NCBI GenBank assembly: GCA_029990175.1
Contig: JARKIP010000199.1
Coordinates: 310,001 to 374,000 of the forward strand
Direction: 5' to 3'
Length of the DNA stretch: 64,000 nucleotides
Source: Petunia secreta
Lineage: Eukaryota > Streptophyta > Magnoliopsida > Solanales > Solanaceae
Part shown: positions 52,366 to 63,462 of the stretch, piece after piece
Numbering within the stretch: the stretch's first letter is position 1
Layout: the number at the start of each line of letters is the position of its first letter
Translations under genes and position numbers: made by a program
Notes under the pieces: model-generated
What the model saw: the letters and a program-made list of their open reading frames with translations, nothing else
The model's database searches: none
What the model was told of the DNA's origin: nothing

Positions 52366-54043
52366 GGAGTTTCTTAATACCCACTCTTGTTCATAATTTT
52401 TATTTTTGTGCAGTGGGGACCATGCACAGTTTTAAGTGTGGGGTGGGGTATCATGAATTGTAATCGTATTTTTACTACTTTTAGTTTTATTTTTAGATTA
52501 GTTGCATAATCCTTGGATTTTCTTCAAGCGACGGTTCTTTCCCGAGGATGCCTTTGTTTTGAATCGGTTGTATTTAGTTAAAAAAATTTATAAAATTCAA
52601 AAATACAAAAAAAAAATTAGGAAATAGTAGATAAGTGGTGAAGGACTTGTGCTTTCTTTGTGAATTGTTTGATACTAGCATATTTAGTCCTTTGCATGCA
52701 AGTTGAACTTCCCTAGAGATTTTTTGTGTGAGTTTTAAATTGGATTGATAGATGATCTTGTTAGTAACACTTCGGCTCAGGTTTCTGAATTTATTTATTG
52801 ACTGAATATTATGACTTTGTCTTGCTTGCTCTTGTTAGGAGTTGGAATTGTTCCGTCTTGAGTAGTTCATGTGTCATGTGTGATAAGGTATAAGTATTGA
52901 TTCTGATGCTTGCAGAATTGGTCTAGAAATTGCCCTGATTGTTTTTCGAGACGAAATTCTAGGATGTACTCGGCTTAGGAAATGATCGTAGGCCTTCTTT
53001 GGCCCGTTTGAAATCTTTTCTAGCCTTCCCTTGATTATATGACCCTAGTTAGTCCCTTTGAGCCTATAGCCTTTTCATTGGAAGCCATATTACAAGCCGC
53101 AATCTATTTTTTGTGCTTTGCACTGTTCATTCTATTTTTCCCTATCTCCCTAAACACTTTATATATATATTTATATATATTATGACCTGAATAGCTTAAG
53201 TTTGAGTAAAAGGGTGGTGCGGTTTGAGTTGGTGATTATGAGAAGCAAAAGTGTTTTTAAAAAAAAAGGAAAAGAAGAAAAAAAAAACAAGAGAAAAATG
53301 TGTGAAAGAAATTTTTTAAAAAAAAAAAAAAGAGATGAAAAGGAAGGAAAAAAAAAAGAGAAAGTGAATAAAAAGAGGAGCAATTGGGAGTTGAATTGAA
53401 AGAAAATCCATTGTTGGAAATAAAGTAGCAATTGAGGTTTAAATATGCTTTGTATGTGCTTAGGAAGGTGTAGTCATTATTATCCATATATTTATCCTAC
53501 CCGTCCCCTAGCCAACATTACAACCTTGATAAAGTCCTATTTCATTCTATGCCGAGTGTATCTACATTAGTAGAGAATTACAAGACGGGTAAGCCTATGG
53601 TACCATTGTGTGGCATTTGATTTCTTTGTGAGTGTGAGCAAATTCTTTCTATCTTAGCGTCCCTTCTAATTAAATTGATCTATGCTTGTGCGATTGGGAC
53701 TAGGCTTTGATTGGTGAGGACACATGAATTATGAGAGATAGGAGCTTTTATTAGGCTCCCTAATCTTGAGCGAGTGAGCATGTCTTGAGTAAGTTGGTGA
53801 GTAGAGTCGATTCTTGAGGTTTGGATGTCACTACTTGATTGTTTTGATAATTCATGTTTTCAAGTGGATGATGTGTAAATATGGGAAAGTTTTGTGCTTG
53901 TATGTTTGGTAATTAATTGTTGGTATTAACCAAAGTCATAGGTATGCGCTTCCTTGAATTTCTTGATTTGGTTGGATGAGTTTGATTGAGTAAAAGTATG
54001 TTGGGTTTGATTGTTCGGGGACGAACAAGATTTAAGTATGGTG
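52366..54043 (+). other. E6 3' untranslated region and PPT
   Basis: No gene. Holds a third TAAGTGTGGGGTGG (52433), a TA tract (53161-53181) and an A-rich stretch (53255-53375). At 54016-54043 TTCGGGGACGAACAAGA leads to the PPT TAAGTATGGTG before the LTR. Confidence 0.6.
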
Positions 54044-55310
54044 TGTTGATGTTGGGCATATATCTTGTGTTTTGGCATTAATTTCTTACAGGCTTTATTT
54101 TAAGGATATTATGGGCCCAATAATAAAGATCGAATTGAGATATATTGCTAACTTGATGTGTTTGAAGGTTGTAGGTATGAAATGAAGGAAATTAGAGCAT
54201 AATTGGTATAAAAACAAGGAAGTAGCATCGCATACAGCTATCCATGCTTTGCATGCACCAGTATTTTTCCTGGGAAAAGCAAAAAGTGAAGAAAATAAAG
54301 AAGCAGCAGTGCATACAGCCGTTGGCGCGTGGCCTCGGCTGATGTTTGCGCTAAATAGTTTGCCTAGATGAATTTGAAGAGACTAAAAGCGTCTCCCACT
54401 TATTGTATCCATATGTAAGCCCTTGTAAACATAATTTTGGACCTACTAACATATTTTGGAGGCAAGAAACATACAAGGAGACTAGAGCTTTGGAGATTTG
54501 GCTAAGACAAGAGTTTTTCCTAAATTCTTTCTTCCTCTTTGTAATTTATTCATTCATGAATTGTATTGACATGGTTATCATGAACATGAGTGGCTAAGTT
54601 ACCCATTTTAGGGTTGATTGAACCACTTCATTACTTATGTGTAACGAATATTGGTTTTAATGAATGAAATCTTGTTAATTCTTCCTATCTAAGTGTTTAC
54701 GTTTTATTTGCTATTGATTGGAAGGGTCCCAAATTGATTGTCCCCTTTATTCTTGTGTGTCTAGGGATAGATTCATAAGTTAGGGTTAAATACTTAGCAA
54801 TATCTCAACCTAAAACCAAGGCATTACTTAGGTTGTCAATAAGGTGAATTGTGACCATTGACCATGATTGTGAACAATACTTGTAGTCCTATATATCTTC
54901 ATTAATTAATTGAGAAATTAGTAAGTGAAAGTTACAGTTATTACACGGAAGTGAATAGTTGTGAACTTTTAGCAAGTGTTCAATAGGCAGAGCCAAGTTG
55001 AATTCGTTAAATCATTATTCTAATACATAGGTAGGAGTTGGGTAGATCAATCATACGTTTTACATCCTTGAATCAATCTTAATCTCTATCAATTGTCGTT
55101 TACTTTATTGTTGATTTCTATTACTTATTTGTTATTACAATATCAATCTTAAATCAAACACCTTGAGGAGTTAGTTGATAGGTAAATTAGTTAGAATAAC
55201 AACTAGATTTCGGGTGTTTTCTATGGGATTCGACCTTGGGATTTTAAGTACCGAATTATATTTGCTGCGACCGCTTAGTCCCTTTTATAGGGCGTAGTTG
55301 GGCGTGATTA
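54044..55310 (+). repeat. E6 3' LTR
   Basis: 1267 bp, TGTTGATGTTGG...GGGCGTGATTA; the final CA has become TA. The right 467 bp match the 5' LTR remnant. Confidence 0.88.
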
Positions 55311-57250
55311 TAGCTGCCATGCAAAGCTCTTTGTCAAGACTTTATATTTGTCTTTTTTGGTGGTATTAACTTTTAATTATGCTTATTCTAATAAGGTAGA
55401 TGATCTAGGCATATAGCTATTTTTGCTATAGTTAGTCACTATTTAGTGTTAGCAAGTTCATATTTTATTCATTTCATAATGACATTATTCTTTATTTTTG
55501 GTCCTTATTAATAAAATTAGCCACATTTGCTTAAAAAAATAAAAGCGGCATAGGTAGAAATAAAAAGATGCCCATCTTATTGATGCAGCATTCGCGCAAT
55601 TTACAGCCAAGCAAGTGGAGGATTTTGCGTCCTGGTCGTCTCTTGGTAATACAGCAGCTCAGGTTTTATCAATTTTGGGGAACATGCAAATTGGTTTTTC
55701 CAGTCAAAAAGCACCCCGGGTCCTCGTTTCTACATGGTGTGAAGCAGCAGCTCTCAATTTTGCGTGTATATGAGCGTCTATGAGCAGCACCAGTATAAGT
55801 TAAAACACAACTGCTCTCAATTTGGTTACCTAGCAGTAGCATTGTTCACAAGTAGCAGCAAGAAAATGTGGCTTGGTTTGCGTTGCTTCTGTGGTCCCAG
55901 TTTCAAGATTATTAAGAAGAATATATGCAGCAACTTGGCCGAGCATTGTAAGCGTTGTAGCAATGGAGTTATTGTGCACTCTTGGAACAGGTTCTAGCTG
56001 TGGTCCAGTCTCTCATATGCAAGTCATTGTTTCAAAAAAACACACTACATCAGTTGGATGTCTTTTTTTCAAGTGCTAGCAGCTTCGCGTTATGTGGAAG
56101 AGACACAATCTTTACAATGAGTAACAACTATCTACTTCAAGATCGAAGGAACTCTACATGGTGGATGAATCTTTGGAAACTAATTCTCTCATTATTATTT
56201 GTAGCTAGTATTATTAATTTTTTTAAGCTTGTTGTCCATTTATTACATTTTCTGCAAGCGGTGGTATTAACATCTAATTATGCTCATTTCACGGAGGGAG
56301 ATGTAATAGTAAGACATATAGATTTTATTAGGCTAGTCACTGTTTAAGCTTTTTAATGTTTACATTTTTTTTCACATTGTAAAGACAATTATTTTTTAAT
56401 TTTTTATTATTAGTAAAATTAGTCACTAGGCACCGGCTTAGTGACATTAGCTTTTAAAAAAAATGCCAATTCTATTGTATTTGAATTTGGAAAGAAAGAA
56501 GAAAATATGTTCTTTGTCTTTTATATGATCTTTTCTCACCGTTAAGTTAATCCGAAAATCAAAAATTATGTATAAGAAAGCCATAATAAATATAAAAAGA
56601 AAAAAATTATTACTTTTGTTTAGTAACTAAACAATTATAAGAAAATAAAGAACAAATATTAAAACTTGGTAAGAGTTAGATCAGTTGGATCATAACTCAT
56701 TCCTTAGCCACTCTTCACCTGAGTGATTTTTGTAGAAATCCCGGAGGCAGTATATTTGCGCATCGCCTTTAAAAATTCGCAGCATTTTTAAAATTTTATA
56801 TATGTTAGCCAATTAATTTCAGTCTTGGCTCAAATTTAATTGTTTTGGTTTGATGTGGTGCCCTACTTTAGAATATTTTGGATTAAAAGAACAAAAAGTA
56901 GTACATGTTCAAGGCGAATTTTCAAAAGGAATTTTTACATAAATAGACAATATTAGATACCAATATTACATAAAATAGCTATACTATTTTGTTTACATGA
57001 TATAGCTATACTTTTTTTACACTTTATAGAATATTATGGTATCTTATTAAATTGGTGTTCATTCTAACTTCTTCTTCCTACAAACCTAACCACCACTATC
57101 ACGTCACTCCCCCGCCACCATCCACTACCGCAATCGAAAAAACCACCAAAAAATACATGTATAAACAAAGATATACACTTAGCTAATTAAGTGTCTTAAG
57201 TTGTCTATTTGTGTAATTTTCTCATTTCAAAATATGGAAGAAATTGGGCT
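55311..57250. repeat. AT-rich region with diverged direct repeat
   Basis: No gene supported. 55359-55560 and 56260-56470 are diverged direct repeats sharing GGTGGTATTAAC, TAATTATGCT and TAAAATTAG. The second ends with a hairpin (GTCACTA...TAGTGAC, 56423-56446). The pair could be the ends of a small old element, but I cannot name it. Confidence 0.4.
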
Positions 57251-57540
57251 AGTTGGCAACATCAGAAGGAAATGACAACCCAATAAAGGAAAAGCCCAAA
57301 GAAGAATTGCATGTAGCGAAATGTGAGACTGGGCCAAAATATAAAGTTGGCAATAAAGTTGGACAAATTTGCAATACAAGTAAAATACTCAAAATATTTC
57401 ACTACGTGCCTTCCATAGTGACTGGTTTGGAGAGTTTTCAATCGGTTAATAATGTTGTAGCAAAATACCCTCGTATGACACGGAGCCAACACATCATGTT
57501 ACCAATTTGCAAGTGCTGTTTTTTAGGAAGAGGTCAAGCG

Positions 57541-57850
57541 GCAAGTGTTGCCTAGACAACACTTCAAGTTATCTGGGAGAATGCAGGAAGCGATTGGAAG
57601 GTGCAAGTACTTCCTAGGCAACACTTTTTTTAGGAGATGTGAGATTCAAGGGCAAGTGTTGTCTAGGAAAGATGGGTCAAAGGCAAGTGCTTCGTTTTAG
57701 GTAGTACTTAAATACGACAAGAGCTGCCCAGACAACACTTTCTTTGAGAGAATGTGAGATTCAAGGGGCTTCAAAGGGTAAGTGTTTCATAATAATAAGG
57801 GATCAAAAGGCAAGTGTTGGGCTCGTGCCATGAGATTCAAAGGGGTATTT
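57541..57850. repeat. Cluster of imperfect palindromes (AAGTGTTG-type)
   Basis: AAGTGTTGCCTAGACAACACTT at 57543-57564 is a 22-base inverted repeat with two mismatches. Related pieces follow at 57605-57626, 57654, 57673, 57725 and 57809, often after GAGATTCAAGG. No coding gene is seen at 57251-57540 or here. Confidence 0.6.
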
Positions 57851-58690
57851 CCATCCAGAATTTATTTAGTAAACTTAGTGGGGGCTAATTTTTCAAACCA
57901 TTGTTATGTGGGTGCAAAAAGGAAACCACTGTTTATGGTGTCATATTTCTGCAAATGAGCCCAAAATAATATGACGTGGGAGTCCTTAATATGTTGGGAT
58001 TGTTGTTGTCTTACATCTATACATAAGGACGAACATTTAGGGCACGTCAAGTCAGAGACAATATGGAGGCAGTAAGAAATATTGATACACAATTTTTTTT
58101 TCATTTCTCTAGTTTGTTAATAATGTGATTTCTATTCTAGGATATCGATGGAACTATTTATTGTGTGAATATACTGACAGACTTTCTATAATCGAATTGT
58201 TTTTTTTTCTTATTTATTCAACTATATTTTGTATGTGACTAGTTGAATGACCATCAATTAATCGTGCCTTTATATCTTATATTTCTTGGAGAAAAATGTA
58301 GGGTTTGGTAATTGTTGAACAACGATACTTCTGAGTAATAGGTCTGATGATAATTGTAAAGATTTAAAAGTGGAGTTAAGTATAACGAAGCTTTATTATA
58401 ATCTTATAGAGATGGATAAATAATCATCTAGGTTAGCTCGAGATAATAACTAAGGAAAATATCGTTCTTGATTGGTAGATGTTTATGGTAACAAGAGAGC
58501 CCATAGTCAATAGAAAGCGGCGAGATTGTAGGAAGCCTGTCATTTGTCCACTCTGATAATTCAGAAAAATCTATATCGTAGGTTCTTTCTTCTTGAATTC
58601 TTATCTAGAAATTTCACTTGTGCATTTTATTTATTAGATAATATATAGTTGTTTATTTTTTAATTCCAGAAATAACATTGTTACTAATAT
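57851..58690. other. AT-rich stretch, nothing recognised
   Basis: No frame of note, no terminal repeats and no recognisable domain on either strand. Confidence 0.4.
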
Positions 58691-58699
58691 TCGACGATA

Positions 58700-60093
58700 T
58701 TAGCCTAGTTTTTCATAGTTTTACCTCGCATTTTGGTATTTTATGCGTTCATATATGTGATAATTGTGGTTCTTGCGCTAACTTATTGAGTTTGTGATTT
58801 TAGGAATGGTTTGATTAAAGTCGAGGCAAGAACAAACAAAGTGGAGCAAAATACTTTGGAAAATAAGGTTAGGACAAAACTGATATGTTGTAAGCTGTTT
58901 TTATGGCAAAGCCTAGGAGATAGCCTTGAAGATTAGGAGCTTTCATGAAGGCAAAGCCTCCGCGATAGCCTTGAATATGGAAGCTATGCTGGAAACCGGG
59001 CTTCCAAGACAACCTTGAACCGGGCGAGAACAAAATTTCTCAACTAGCTTAGGATTTAGTTTAACTTAGGCTAGCACTTTGTAAACACTATAAATACAAT
59101 ATATTTTCATTTTTAGAGGAGAAGTTACATTTTGGAGCAAATATTCGGTTCCTAACACTTTAATCAAGGGGTTTATCTTTTACTTCATCGATTACAATAT
59201 TTCATCTTTGTTATAAGACTTTTTGTCTTGTTATCATGAATATGCATAACTAAACATATCGTTCTAGAGTTAGGGCAATTACATGGAGGTTGATGTTTGA
59301 AATTTAATTTCTATTGATTTACCTATTGATTTCATCTTTCTTATAGGACTTTTTGTCTTGTTATCATGAGTATGCATAGCTAAACATATCGTTCTAGAGT
59401 TAGGGCAATTACTTGGAGGTTGATATTTGAAATATTATTTCTACCTATTGATTTACAACTATGGATTGTTTATTATTTCTTGAGCCTAATTGTTTGGTTA
59501 TTAGCGTCGGATAATTAAACACTATCTACGATTCATCAGTTGAACTCGACAAAAAAAATTTATGAATGTACATAAGAAGGAATAGGGCTTGATAGTGAAC
59601 CTGGGCATCGGAGAATCGATATGCGGATATGGATAGACATACACCTATTCGCCTCGTTTAGCTAAATATAGAGTTCTTTAATGCACGCTTGTGAAATCTA
59701 ATTCCATAGATATATAGGTGTTACGGTAACTTGCATAGAGCCGTGAAGAATCAACAGGTTTTCACGAATATATTAAGCCTATTAGTTAGCAATCTAGGAA
59801 ATCAAGAAGTAGAATAAACTGAAAATATCAATTGGATTGTATGTCGTTCTAACTCTTAATTGTTTCTCTCTTATTGATAATAACTCACAACTTGCTCTCG
59901 AATACTTGATTTCACGTACTTATTTTTTATTGTTGTTTTCTTTTGTTAATAAAATACTACCATTATTGAAAAGATCCTTCAATAGTTTATTAGGATACAA
60001 TCGTTAATAACAGTCCTCGCAGGAATGATAGTCAAACTCACTACTTTATAACTAATCAACCACGTATACTTGCGTGCCCATTTGGTAGCAACA
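58700..60093 (+). repeat. E7: 5' LTR of an old Athila-like element
   Basis: Ends GGTAGCAACA just before a decayed PBS. TATA box at 59089-59094. Contains a 130-bp tandem duplication (59201-59450). The left border is not sharp. Confidence 0.55.
59201..59450. repeat. 130-bp tandem duplication
   Basis: Two copies starting TTCATCTTTG (59201) and TTCATCTTTC (59331), each with GACTTTTTGTCTTGTTATCA and CGTTCTAGAGTTAGGGCAAT. A few differences separate them. Confidence 0.88.
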
Positions 60094-60099
60094 AGTTTT

Positions 60100-60117
60100 T
60101 GGTGCTGTTGCTGAGGA
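60100..60117 (+). other. E7 primer binding site, decayed
   Basis: TGGTGCTGTTGCTGAGGA differs from the Athila TGGCGCCGTTGCCGGGGA by C to T and G to A transitions only. Confidence 0.65.
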
Positions 60118-60199
60118 TATAAAGAAAGAGCTGTTTTCTTTTTTAATGATTAATAATGTTATTTTCAGGTTTAATTTTTATTTTGAGTTTCTTCTGATG

Positions 60200-60970
60200 T
60201 TTCAGGTAGTAAGTCTTGGATGCCAAAGGAGAGAAAGGACGGCAATCTTGCACCTTTTGATCTCTAGGCTGAAAGGACCTTATGCAAGTTGAGGAGAGAA
60301 TATAGAGACTGTAAAGCACTTGCAATAGTACTCACTTCCTTACTTGTAGGAATGGCCGAAGATCGACTTTGGCAGTGCGAGTTGTTGCCTTCCCCAGTTT
60401 GGATGGAGTAACCCCGAGCATCGTTAAGCTTGAAATTACTAGGCATTTTGAGATTAAGCCTTGCATGATACAACTACTGCATGCAATAAGACAATATACT
60501 AGCGTATTATACGAGGATCCACAACAACATATCTAGAACTTCTTGGAGATTAGTGACACCTATACTCCAATAGGCATCTCAATTGACTATGTCCGACACA
60601 CACTATTCCCGGTTTCATTGATTGGGGAAGCAACGAAGTGGTTGAAGGCTGAAAAATCTAGGTCTATCACAACTTGGGAGGCTTTAGCTAAGAAATTTTT
60701 GGCTAAATTCTATCCTTCTACCAAAACAACCAGAATTAGGAGTGAAATCATGTCTTTCAGACAAAGGGACATCGAGTCTTTGTTTTAAGTGTGGAAAGAT
60801 TTAAGGCACTGTTGAGAGATTTCCTTAGCACAACCAATCTAATGAGGTGTTAGGCTAATATTTTCGAGGAAGGACGGAATGCTCATACCAAGATCGTAGT
60901 GTATGTTACCACTGAAGGCTTGGCCTTGAACTTTAGCGAAATATATGAATTATGTGTCGGCAAAAATATA
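60200..60970 (+). pseudogene. E7 gag relic (Athila-like)
   Basis: Broken gag. 60543-60788 is open with DYVRHTLFPVSLIGEATKWL, TTWEALAKKFLAKFYP and RSEIMSFRQRDIESLF, the Athila gag core. Stops lie on both sides. The rest of E7 is not seen to the right, so it is truncated. Confidence 0.7.
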
Positions 60971-60999
60971 CCACCCATTACTACGGGGATACGAGTCCA

Positions 61000-61430
61000 G
61001 CTGGTGAGACTAGACTTATCCTACAAGTCACCGGGCATAAAAGGATACACGCCTGTTCTACGAGTTACGGCCGTTCAGGTGATACGGATGTAGGACGCAA
61101 GGCATACATCTTGCTGCCTTAGGGTTACAGTCTCCTAGTTAGGATTTTGTATATACCACCGCCTTGAGTTTATAGGCCCATGAGCTTCATTAGTCTTTAT
61201 ATTTTACCATAATTAGGACTGGGTAATCACTACTATAAATAACTCTCCTTATATTGTACTGTACATCAAGCGATTCACCACTGAATCGGGCTATTCTCAA
61301 GGAATAAAACTCTTTACTTTCTCGTCTATTATTTTCCTCTTTTTTTAATTACTTTTTCGTCGTATTTTACTATATTTCTTGTGACCCTTCATAAATTTAA
61401 GTGTTTTACCTAGACGTCCGATTTTAGGCA
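61000..61430 (+). repeat. E8: 5' LTR part of a Tat/Retand-like element
   Basis: TATA box at 61234-61239 (CTATAAATAACTC) and a polyadenylation-like AATAAAA at 61302. Ends TTTTAGGCA ahead of the PBS. Left border not determined; no second LTR in the window. Confidence 0.5.
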
Positions 61431-61439
61431 TAAATAGTT

Positions 61440-61458
61440 TGGCACCCATCGCGGGGCC
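61440..61458 (+). other. E8 primer binding site
   Basis: TGGCACCCATCGCGGGGCC resembles the TGGCGCCCACCGTGGGGCC site of Retand/Tat-type elements, with a few changes. Confidence 0.6.
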
Positions 61459-61497
61459 CAGGCAATTGTAGGCATTTTACGAGGAAAAGGCGCAGTC

Positions 61498-62220
61498 ATG
61501 TCAGATGACATCGAAAACACTCCAAAGAACACTGCCGATGCAGTAGATGGGTCTGTACAAGAACCTGGTGATCCTATAGTGCAGCCAAAGGATCCCACCA
61601 AGGAGCCAGTCCATGTCCCCAGCGACGGTGAAAGTGATCAATTATGCAAAGGTAATTCTGATCTCAGAGGTTTCTTGTTAATCTCCTCATAACCCTATCC
61701 GCACGGGGTAGAGCAAAAATAGGTCAACATGGTCGAGGGTATATCTCAAAAGTTAGGAACAATGTTCGTAGGATCGTCTCAGAGGCTAGTATTCCTGCGA
61801 GGACCAGCGCCCATGAACGATACCCCAGCGTCTGCTCCTAATCGTACGCTCAACATGGATGCCGCTTCTGGAGGTTCAACGACAGTCAATAATCAAGAGC
61901 TCAAAGGAACACTTTTCATTCTTGACATCTTTAAGAAGATGAAGGCCATCCACGATCAGATCGGTAATGTACCGGGTCCACTGCTTCAGGTTACCACCAT
62001 AGATGAGAAAAAGTTTTATAAGCATGTATTCAAAGCAAGTGATGTACTTATCCGCATACCAAAGCACTTCCGCCTGCTAGATAACTTTAAGTACGACGGA
62101 ACAACAGATCTGAATGACCATATTGCCGCGTATTATACAGTCGTCAAGAGCAACAAAATCTCAATGGAAGAGATCCAATCTTCTCTTATAAAGAGATTTG
62201 GCTGGACCTTAACTAAGGGT
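61498..62220 (+). pseudogene. E8 gag relic (Tat/Retand-like)
   Basis: The first frame (61498-61689) is an acidic N-terminus. The second (61729-62289) has FILDIFKKMKAIHDQIGNVP, FKASDVLIRIPKHFRLLD, KYDGTTDLNDHIAAY and RFGWTLTKG, the Tat gag N-terminal block in order. Residues between NKISMEEIQ and SSLIKRF appear deleted. Homology ends near 62215 and the rest is unrelated sequence. Confidence 0.72.
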
Positions 62221-63235
62221 AGCAAGGAGCAGCAGAGAAGTGGAGATATATGCTTCTTCTTTCAAGTTTCAGTAGCACTTGCCGCTTAAATAAGTAGCAG
62301 CAGTTATATTTTTTTAAGAGATTTTTACTCCACGTGACCACCCATAACTGTTTTAAACTTTCTTTAAACATACTTCCATGTTCCTTTCTTTTTCTAGCCA
62401 TTTATTGAATTTATGTTTTCTTTTTATATTATTTAATTTTATTAAATCAATCTCTAACGTAAGCCTACATTTTAGGAAATAATAGCAATCATTTGTGGAA
62501 GTTTCTTTCGTTTCTATCATATCTTTATTAGACTATTCAAATATTTAATGTAACCAATAACTTTTTTTTTTACTAACATAAATGTTCTAAATAAGTAACT
62601 AATTTTTTTATTTCTCCTAACTTTATTTATTTTTCTCTTAAAGAATGGAAGACATATTTATAATCAGTGTATGTATATTTATACATTATTCATATTTGTT
62701 GTATAACAAATATGTATGACGAGTATATTTTATTCATACTAAATGTTCTGAACATATCCGACTTATAGTCAATGTATAATATTAATATCAAACAAATTAT
62801 ATTTTATACATCATTAATATTTGTTGTATAAAAAAGATATCAGGACAACTAAAATTACTAATATTAGACACACTCAAAATACACGAAAAGTATAAATTAT
62901 ATATACATGGAGATGGTGATTTATATATATGAGATATTAATTATTTATGTATAAGATATAAATCAATTGTTTATATACACGATTTTTTCAATTGGTATAT
63001 ATAATATGTGAATTCTATATGAATAAAAAATAAATGTTGTTTAAATAAAATGTGGACATATATTATGTAGTAGAAACGTGTGTAGCTGCTACTTAGTTGA
63101 GAGATTTTAGTGGATTTTGTTTGTTAATTAGAAGCTTAAAAAAACACCATTCCTTAATTATAGGAAGAATTTATTCCTAATTTATTTTGAAAAAAATCCA
63201 TATTTAATAAATCAAAAAATGACAATAAAGAAAAT
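62221..63235. other. AT-rich stretch, nothing recognised
   Basis: Rich in TATATA, ATTTAT and similar words (about 62640-63060). No gene, LTR pair or inverted terminal repeat recognised. Confidence 0.4.
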
Positions 63236-63239
63236 GTGC

Positions 63240-63415
63240 TTAGCAAGGATTTGAGGGTGCCTAATATCTTCCCGCGAGTCAATCGAGATTCTTACTCGTA
63301 TTCTCTGACGTAAACTATTGGCGAGTCATTGGTGTTCTAAAGGTACACCTTTTGGTGGCTTGGCACACCTTTGAACTTGTTAAGTGGCAACTCCAATCTC
63401 ATAATTTTTGTACCT
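63240..63415 (+). repeat. Tat-type LTR fragment, + orientation
   Basis: GTGGCAACTCCAATCTCATAA, GGCTTGGCACACCTTTGAAC and ACTCG-rich text resemble the complement of the start of the T1 LTR (33205-33440, with GGAGTTGCCACCTAA). It is diverged, and no PBS or coding part adjoins it. Confidence 0.45.
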
Positions 63416-63462
63416 TCAGAACCCAGTCTCAACCTTTAAAATAAAACTCTTCATAAAATTTT

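Larger units (their letters stand above)
43267..55310 (+). mobile_element. E6: Athila-like element, + strand, decayed
   Basis: Partial 5' LTR, Athila-type PBS, gag, protease, RT, RNase H, integrase, a long 3' region with a further ORF relic, PPT, and a full 3' LTR (54044-55310). The remaining 467 bp of the 5' LTR match 54844-55310 in length and sequence; the missing 800 bp lie beyond T1, left of the window. All frames carry stops. It is the oldest member of the nest. Confidence 0.9.

Noticed and set aside
53202..53399. Lys/Glu-rich small frame
   Set aside because: Product of an A-rich tract in the E6 3' region.
57253..57555. 100-codon + strand frame
   Set aside because: No recognisable domain, ends in the palindrome cluster, and composition is like the surrounding non-coding DNA.
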